A stretch of 64,000 nucleotides of DNA. Source: Schizophyllum amplum (Eukaryota; Basidiomycota; Agaricomycetes; Agaricales; Schizophyllaceae). How positions within the stretch are numbered: the first letter of the stretch is position 1; the number at the start of each line of letters is the position of its first letter. Location: NCBI GenBank assembly GCA_007026445.1, contig VDMD01000020.1, positions 248,001 to 312,000 on the forward strand, in the 5' to 3' direction. Positions 60,159 to 64,000 of this stretch are shown here, piece by piece. The position numbers and the translations under genes were made by a program. The notes under the pieces were generated by a model, which saw only the letters and a program-made list of their open reading frames with translations, was not told the origin of the DNA and did not search any database.

Positions 60159-60716
60159 CAACTTCAACTGCATACGTTTCCAACTCCGTCGCAGACAACT
60201 ACTCCTCGCTATGGACAAACGTTATGCCAACCGAGTGCCGAAACAAAGCAGACGCACAGCTTGACCATGCCCTGGCCCAATATTCCGCATCGTCATCGTG
60301 AGCTCAAGACTTCTGAGTCTCCGAGCTCTTTATGATAGTCTGCGCGTCTCACAATGGACCGGGTCGTCTGTGGGTTTACAGACGCTTTTGGTCTCCCGTC
60401 TTCCAATGCCATCGTGAGCTCTTGCGTCGCCGTTTGCCGTCACGTCACAGTTGAGTCTATGTGTCACGGTACCCCTATTATTCGTCCTGCGCTAAACAGC
60501 CATCAAGGAGGTATGTTAGTCAGCCTCATTCTCTTACCTCCTCTCATTTGTGCGCATACGTATGTCAGGCGCTTAGCTCGAAACTTTACTTCCAGCTCGC
60601 ACTGCAACTCTTCCTGGGGGCCCGTCACGCGCGTTTAATTATCAGTAAGGAACTCGAATGTGCGTATTGCACATCCTGAAATTTCAGGCTGATGCTCAGC
60701 CTCTCAGTAGCTTGCA
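60159..60716. other. Divergent upstream region
   Basis: Between the chimeric AP180 gene (-) and an F-box gene (+). Short open frames only; no gene. Confidence 0.35.
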
Positions 60717-62108
60717 ATGGGTGACGAGCACCGCACGCCACTATGCCCGAACTGCGAACGATCAATAGCATGCACGGGGTCCTTCGTACCGGCGCATAGT
60801 ACCTTGGATGCGATCAGGATGGGCGACATACTCGATGACGCCTCCTGTCGCGCCGCCATATCCAGAGCAGAGCAAGCAGAGAAGGAGGCCCGCGCCTATA
60901 TACGCGAAATTATTCGTCTTCGCTCCCTCGCCAATACCTTGGAGACGGACCACCAAGGACTTGTCCAATACGCGCAGCAACAACGAGCGATTGCGGACCC
61001 GATACGCCGTCTCCCCGCAGAGATTTTACGACTGATATTTCGCCATGCATGCGCAGATGCTGTCCTCACTTGTCCCTTGGACCGCGCCGCCCTCACTGCA
61101 CTGCGGATAAGCCATGTCTGTCATGGATGGCGCGGCGCCGCTCTTTCTGACAGCCAACTTTGGGCGCCCACCATACACATCGATTCGCATGCGCTAGACG
61201 ACATCTACTGTGTGCTCGATGACGAGCAATTGTTCCAGGAGACGAACATCTTCGATCATATGCTATTTCTATTCCTCTCGCGCAGCAAACTTCAACCCCT
61301 CAACGTTATCCTGGCGGACGACTGTCGCTACGACGCAAGGGAACCGGAGGAGTACAGCCGAGCGGAGCTTTTAGACGAAAGATTCTTCAGTCATTTCTTC
61401 CGGCGCTGCCAGCGCCTCTCCCTCTGCTTTGCGGCGCACGATTACATAAGCAGCGAATACTCCCCTGAGCGCTCAAGCCAGTGGAGGCCCAGGTACCCCA
61501 GGCTCATGCCCCTTCTGGAGAGCGTGGAGATTACCGACAGCCCGGGGTACAATCTGAGCGAGAAGCTTTTCGAGCAGGCCCCTCGACTCACGTTTTGGAA
61601 ACACTCAGGCGTTGACCTAGGATTCATGAACATACCCCTCTCTCAGCTTACGCGGCTCGAGACGACGTGGGAACAGGCGACTACGGTGTACGTCGCTCTT
61701 CCACAGTGCACTTCTTTGCAAGAATTCACCGTGCGGCTCTTCAACAAGAGCGAGACCGCCTACGCCTCGCCATCCCAAAAAATATCGCTTCCAAATCTCC
61801 GCACCCTCGACGTCGTTGTGGCCGACCCTCGCATACTCGGAGACCTCCTTCGCGTTCTCGTGGCGCCGCGTCTCGAGATGGCTAGGATAGGCAGCGACAA
61901 GTACATGGATTCAGCCCCCATCACGTCGAGCTGGGACTGGCCGCAGGACGAGTTGGAGCGCTTCGTCGAACGCTCTAGATGCCGCCTTGCTTCGATGCAA
62001 ATCGACCAATGGCCTGTGTCGACCGAGCACCGTCGTCGCTTGCGGCAACTCTTGCCACCCTCTGCCCAACTTGTGGTCAACGCAGGGGTGCCGCCTGCCC
62101 AAGAGTGA
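60717..62108 (+). CDS. F-box protein, CxxC and coiled-coil subfamily
   Basis: A single exon of 463 residues. CPNCERSIACTGSFVPAHST repeats the C-x2-C element of the 29.1 kb and 6.3 kb genes. Coiled coil (EIIRLRSLANTLETDHQGLV), then F-box IRRLPAEILRLIFRHACAD with ISHVCHGWRGAALSDSQLW. The leucine-rich part ends with the family motif SWDWPQDELERFVERSRCRL. An ATG 9 bp after a CTCAGTAG acceptor-like site is the start; no upstream exon is needed. The frame is intact. Target unknown. Confidence 0.86.
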   Translation: MGDEHRTPLCPNCERSIACTGSFVPAHSTLDAIRMGDILDDASCRAAISRAEQAEKEARAYIREIIRLRSLANTLETDHQGLVQYAQQQRAIADPIRRLPAEILRLIFRHACADAVLTCPLDRAALTALRISHVCHGWRGAALSDSQLWAPTIHIDSHALDDIYCVLDDEQLFQETNIFDHMLFLFLSRSKLQPLNVILADDCRYDAREPEEYSRAELLDERFFSHFFRRCQRLSLCFAAHDYISSEYSPERSSQWRPRYPRLMPLLESVEITDSPGYNLSEKLFEQAPRLTFWKHSGVDLGFMNIPLSQLTRLETTWEQATTVYVALPQCTSLQEFTVRLFNKSETAYASPSQKISLPNLRTLDVVVADPRILGDLLRVLVAPRLEMARIGSDKYMDSAPITSSWDWPQDELERFVERSRCRLASMQIDQWPVSTEHRRRLRQLLPPSAQLVVNAGVPPAQE

Positions 62109-62985
62109 TAATGGAAAAACTCGACATGTGGATCCTATCTCCAGTTCGCATCTCAGTACGTCCCCCCCATTCTTTCTGCCGTGCAGTACGTCCACGCTGA
62201 CGGGTTCGTTCCCTTTCCAGACTATGCGTCACTGGCAGGGGTGCACGGCGCGGACTCGGTATCGAAAAATAGAAACTACAGGTTTTCTGACCGTATTTAC
62301 TCGTTGTGTGATCTGTATTCTTTCGTTCGGCGTGTCAACTGCCGCCATGCAGCCACCCTTCCTTCCCTTTTGCCTTGAACGCTCCTTCGCCTAATCGTAA
62401 TACAAGATTGTTCTGTATCCGCTATCCCATCTCTATGCCTCTGTCTCTGAGAATTTGTATGGGCGTTCTTCGTAGTATCCCGAAGTTGAACATCACATAC
62501 TTTACACGTGATCGGCACGGCTTGGAACGCTGTTCCTCGACGACGGCAAGTGAGATGGAACAGCTGTCCCGTGGGGCTCATGCATCATGTACTGGTCGTA
62601 GTTTATTGACATTCGAAGGAGATCCGCACAGGTAAAGCTCGAACAGTCGTAAGTATCAAGTCCAACTCAACTCAGAGGGGTGGGACACATCCGGTGATTG
62701 CCGAAAGAGCGTCATGTTCCGTCTGTTTTCGGCACGGCCCATTGTTCATTTGGCTGCCAGGATGGGACAAGCGACTCTGAGCGCAGTACATACATGGCTC
62801 ACTCATTCCCGCGCGGAACGGCGCAAGCGCGGCAGACAGCGCAGCATCAAGGAACAGTGGCATACGTCAGACCCCCAGCTTGAATGTCAATGCCAGCGCG
62901 ACCATCGGCGCCTCCGCACACGCTTTAAAGTCCTTCGCTAGCACGCTTCGCCCGCTTGTTTCTGACCTCCTCCACGATTGTGACG
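62109..62985. other. Intergenic, 0.9 kb
   Basis: No supported gene. A 75-residue frame at 62714-62941 (MFRLFSARPIVHLAARMGQ) cannot be joined in frame to the DOMON gene. Confidence 0.35.
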
Positions 62986-64000
62986 ATGACTTGGCGTCTG
63001 CTCATACCACTCATCGCGAGGGCTGTAGTATCTGCTGCCCAAAGGACTGCGGGGGCATGCAACGCCTGGATGTGCGTGAATGCGACGCTGGATGGCGGGA
63101 TGGTGAAGGTACGTGTTAGAGAGGCAGCTAGCATCTTAGACAACAATTCACGACAATTATTGCAGTACGAGTTGACTAACCTGGAGGAGCCCTTGGGATG
63201 GATGGCGGTTGGATGGGGTGAACGAATGCCCCATACGCATATGTGAGCCTCGCCGGTCAGGATCCGCGGCGATACCTGCAATTTTCTCCTCATGTCTCTC
63301 CACTGTCCCTCCAGCCTCTCTTTCTCCTCGACCTTCATTGACACGCTGCTCATTCACCGCACAGGGTGGTCGTTTGGCCGAATTCGGATGGTACTACAAC
63401 GCTCTCTCAGCGGTACGCGCGCGGCCACATCGAACCGCATCTCGAAAGAACCCCTCCGCGGGTGGCGAGCGTTTCCGCTGTGGAGACTTCGGTAAGCCGT
63501 GATCTGGGCAGAATGTATGATCTATCTTGACCGTCATTGCTTTCTCGACAGTGGCTTGGAACGACAACAATCCAATTCTCCGCCCCTTTGCGCAATAGCA
63601 CGGACTTGGATGGCACAGAGGGCCCCCTCGTTCTCACTCCCCGAATCGCGGCTTTCTCTCCTTACGCACCCGCGAGTGCCGATGTGGACGCGCATTTGTA
63701 TGCCCATACTGGAAAGGGGCAGATACTGCTCGCGCTGGGCGAGCCTGACAATTCGGATACACCTATTGATGACTCTAAGGACGCCGATAGTCCGCCTCAT
63801 GAAGAGCCGCCCGCGGAGGAATCGCCCGCAAAGACCACACCGGTCTACTATCCCTCTTCCGCCGGGCTTCTGGCGATACACGGCGCGTTCATGCTGCTTG
63901 CTTTCGGCGTCCTTCTTCCTATCGGCGCCCTTGTCGCGCGTCTGGGACGTACGCAGACGCGGAACTGGATAGTCGGGCACAAGGCGCTGCAGGCATATGC
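62986..64000 (+). CDS. DOMON-cytochrome b561 membrane protein (partial)
   Basis: A transmembrane electron-transfer protein whose gene runs off the right edge. It starts MTWRLLIPLIARAVVSAAQR, a signal peptide. The CDH-like cytochrome (DOMON) domain follows: CNAWMCVNATLDGGMVKYEL, GWMAVGWGERMPHTHM, then across an intron VVVWPNSDGTTTLSQR. After a spacer come TTTIQFSAPLRNSTDLDGTE, then VDAHLYAHTGKGQILLALGE. An acidic/Pro linker leads to GLLAIHGAFMLLAFGVLLPI, GALVARLGRTQTRNWIVGHK and ALQAY, the first two helices of cytochrome b561 with the expected His ligands. Such proteins move electrons across membranes, often as ferric or ascorbate-linked reductases. The exact donor and acceptor are unknown. 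Confidence 0.87.

Noticed and set aside
62714..62941. 75-residue plus frame upstream of the DOMON gene
   Set aside because: Ends before the DOMON start, not joinable in frame, and no signal or domain.

Overview
This window is nuclear DNA from a filamentous basidiomycete, most likely an Agaricomycete (mushroom or bracket fungus). Almost every gene is broken by 45-100 bp GT-AG introns. The gene content is typical of that group: a family of F-box genes with a coiled coil before the F-box, a DUF6534 membrane protein, an MBOAT/wax-synthase-like protein, a JEN1 carboxylate transporter, a LysM secreted protein and a DOMON-cytochrome b561 protein. I could not place it to order or species. Gene models were assembled by eye from reading frames, splice sites and remembered family sequences; no alignment was run.

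Layout, left to right. 1.0-3.1 kb: CUB1/UPF0662 (-). 3.7-5.7 and 6.3-7.8 kb: two F-box genes (-), the second frameshifted. 8.2-9.5 kb: wax-synthase-like MBOAT protein (-). 11.0-12.6 kb: DUF6534 protein (+). 12.75-13.7 kb: protein-L-isoaspartate methyltransferase (-), divergent from PRO2 (14.3-15.8 kb, +). 16.7-18.8 kb: JEN1-type carboxylate permease (+), convergent with a 14-TM DHA2/VBA-like exporter (19.2-21.2 kb, -). 21.6-22.0 kb: a 401 bp TIR element with TA target duplication. 22.3-23.2 kb: LysM protein (-). 23.5-24.0 kb: mitochondrial ribosomal bL21m (-), head to head with ATP1 (24.2-26.3 kb, +). 27.3-28.8 kb (+) and 29.1-30.5 kb (-): two F-box genes. 31.2-33.0 kb: six-finger C2H2 protein (+). 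34.7-37.4 kb: PRP40 (-). 37.9-38.9 kb: KEI1 (-), only 95 bp from a divergent eIF4E/4EHP gene (39.0-40.05 kb, +). 40.5-41.3 kb: TMEM14 (-). 41.3-43.4 kb: a probable non-autonomous TIR element. 43.8-45.4 kb: F-box gene (-). 46.2-49.7 kb: AP180/YAP180 clathrin adaptor (-). 49.8-57 kb: gene-poor, minisatellite-rich. 57.1-60.0 kb: a second, chimeric AP180 copy (-). 60.7-62.1 kb: F-box gene (+). 63.0 kb to the edge: DOMON-cytochrome b561 gene (+).

Most of these are housekeeping functions that do not form one pathway: proline synthesis, ATP synthase, mitochondrial translation, splicing, cap binding, sphingolipid synthesis and endocytosis. The accessory layer is the F-box family, the transporters, the secreted LysM protein, the transposon remnants, and a roughly 10 kb tract in which the ANTH half of AP180 was duplicated and joined to repetitive sequence. 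I see no secondary-metabolite cluster. Four genes (F-box 6.3 kb, wax-synthase-like, KEI1, eIF4E) each need one base added or removed at a short homopolymer, which points to assembly indels as much as to biology.
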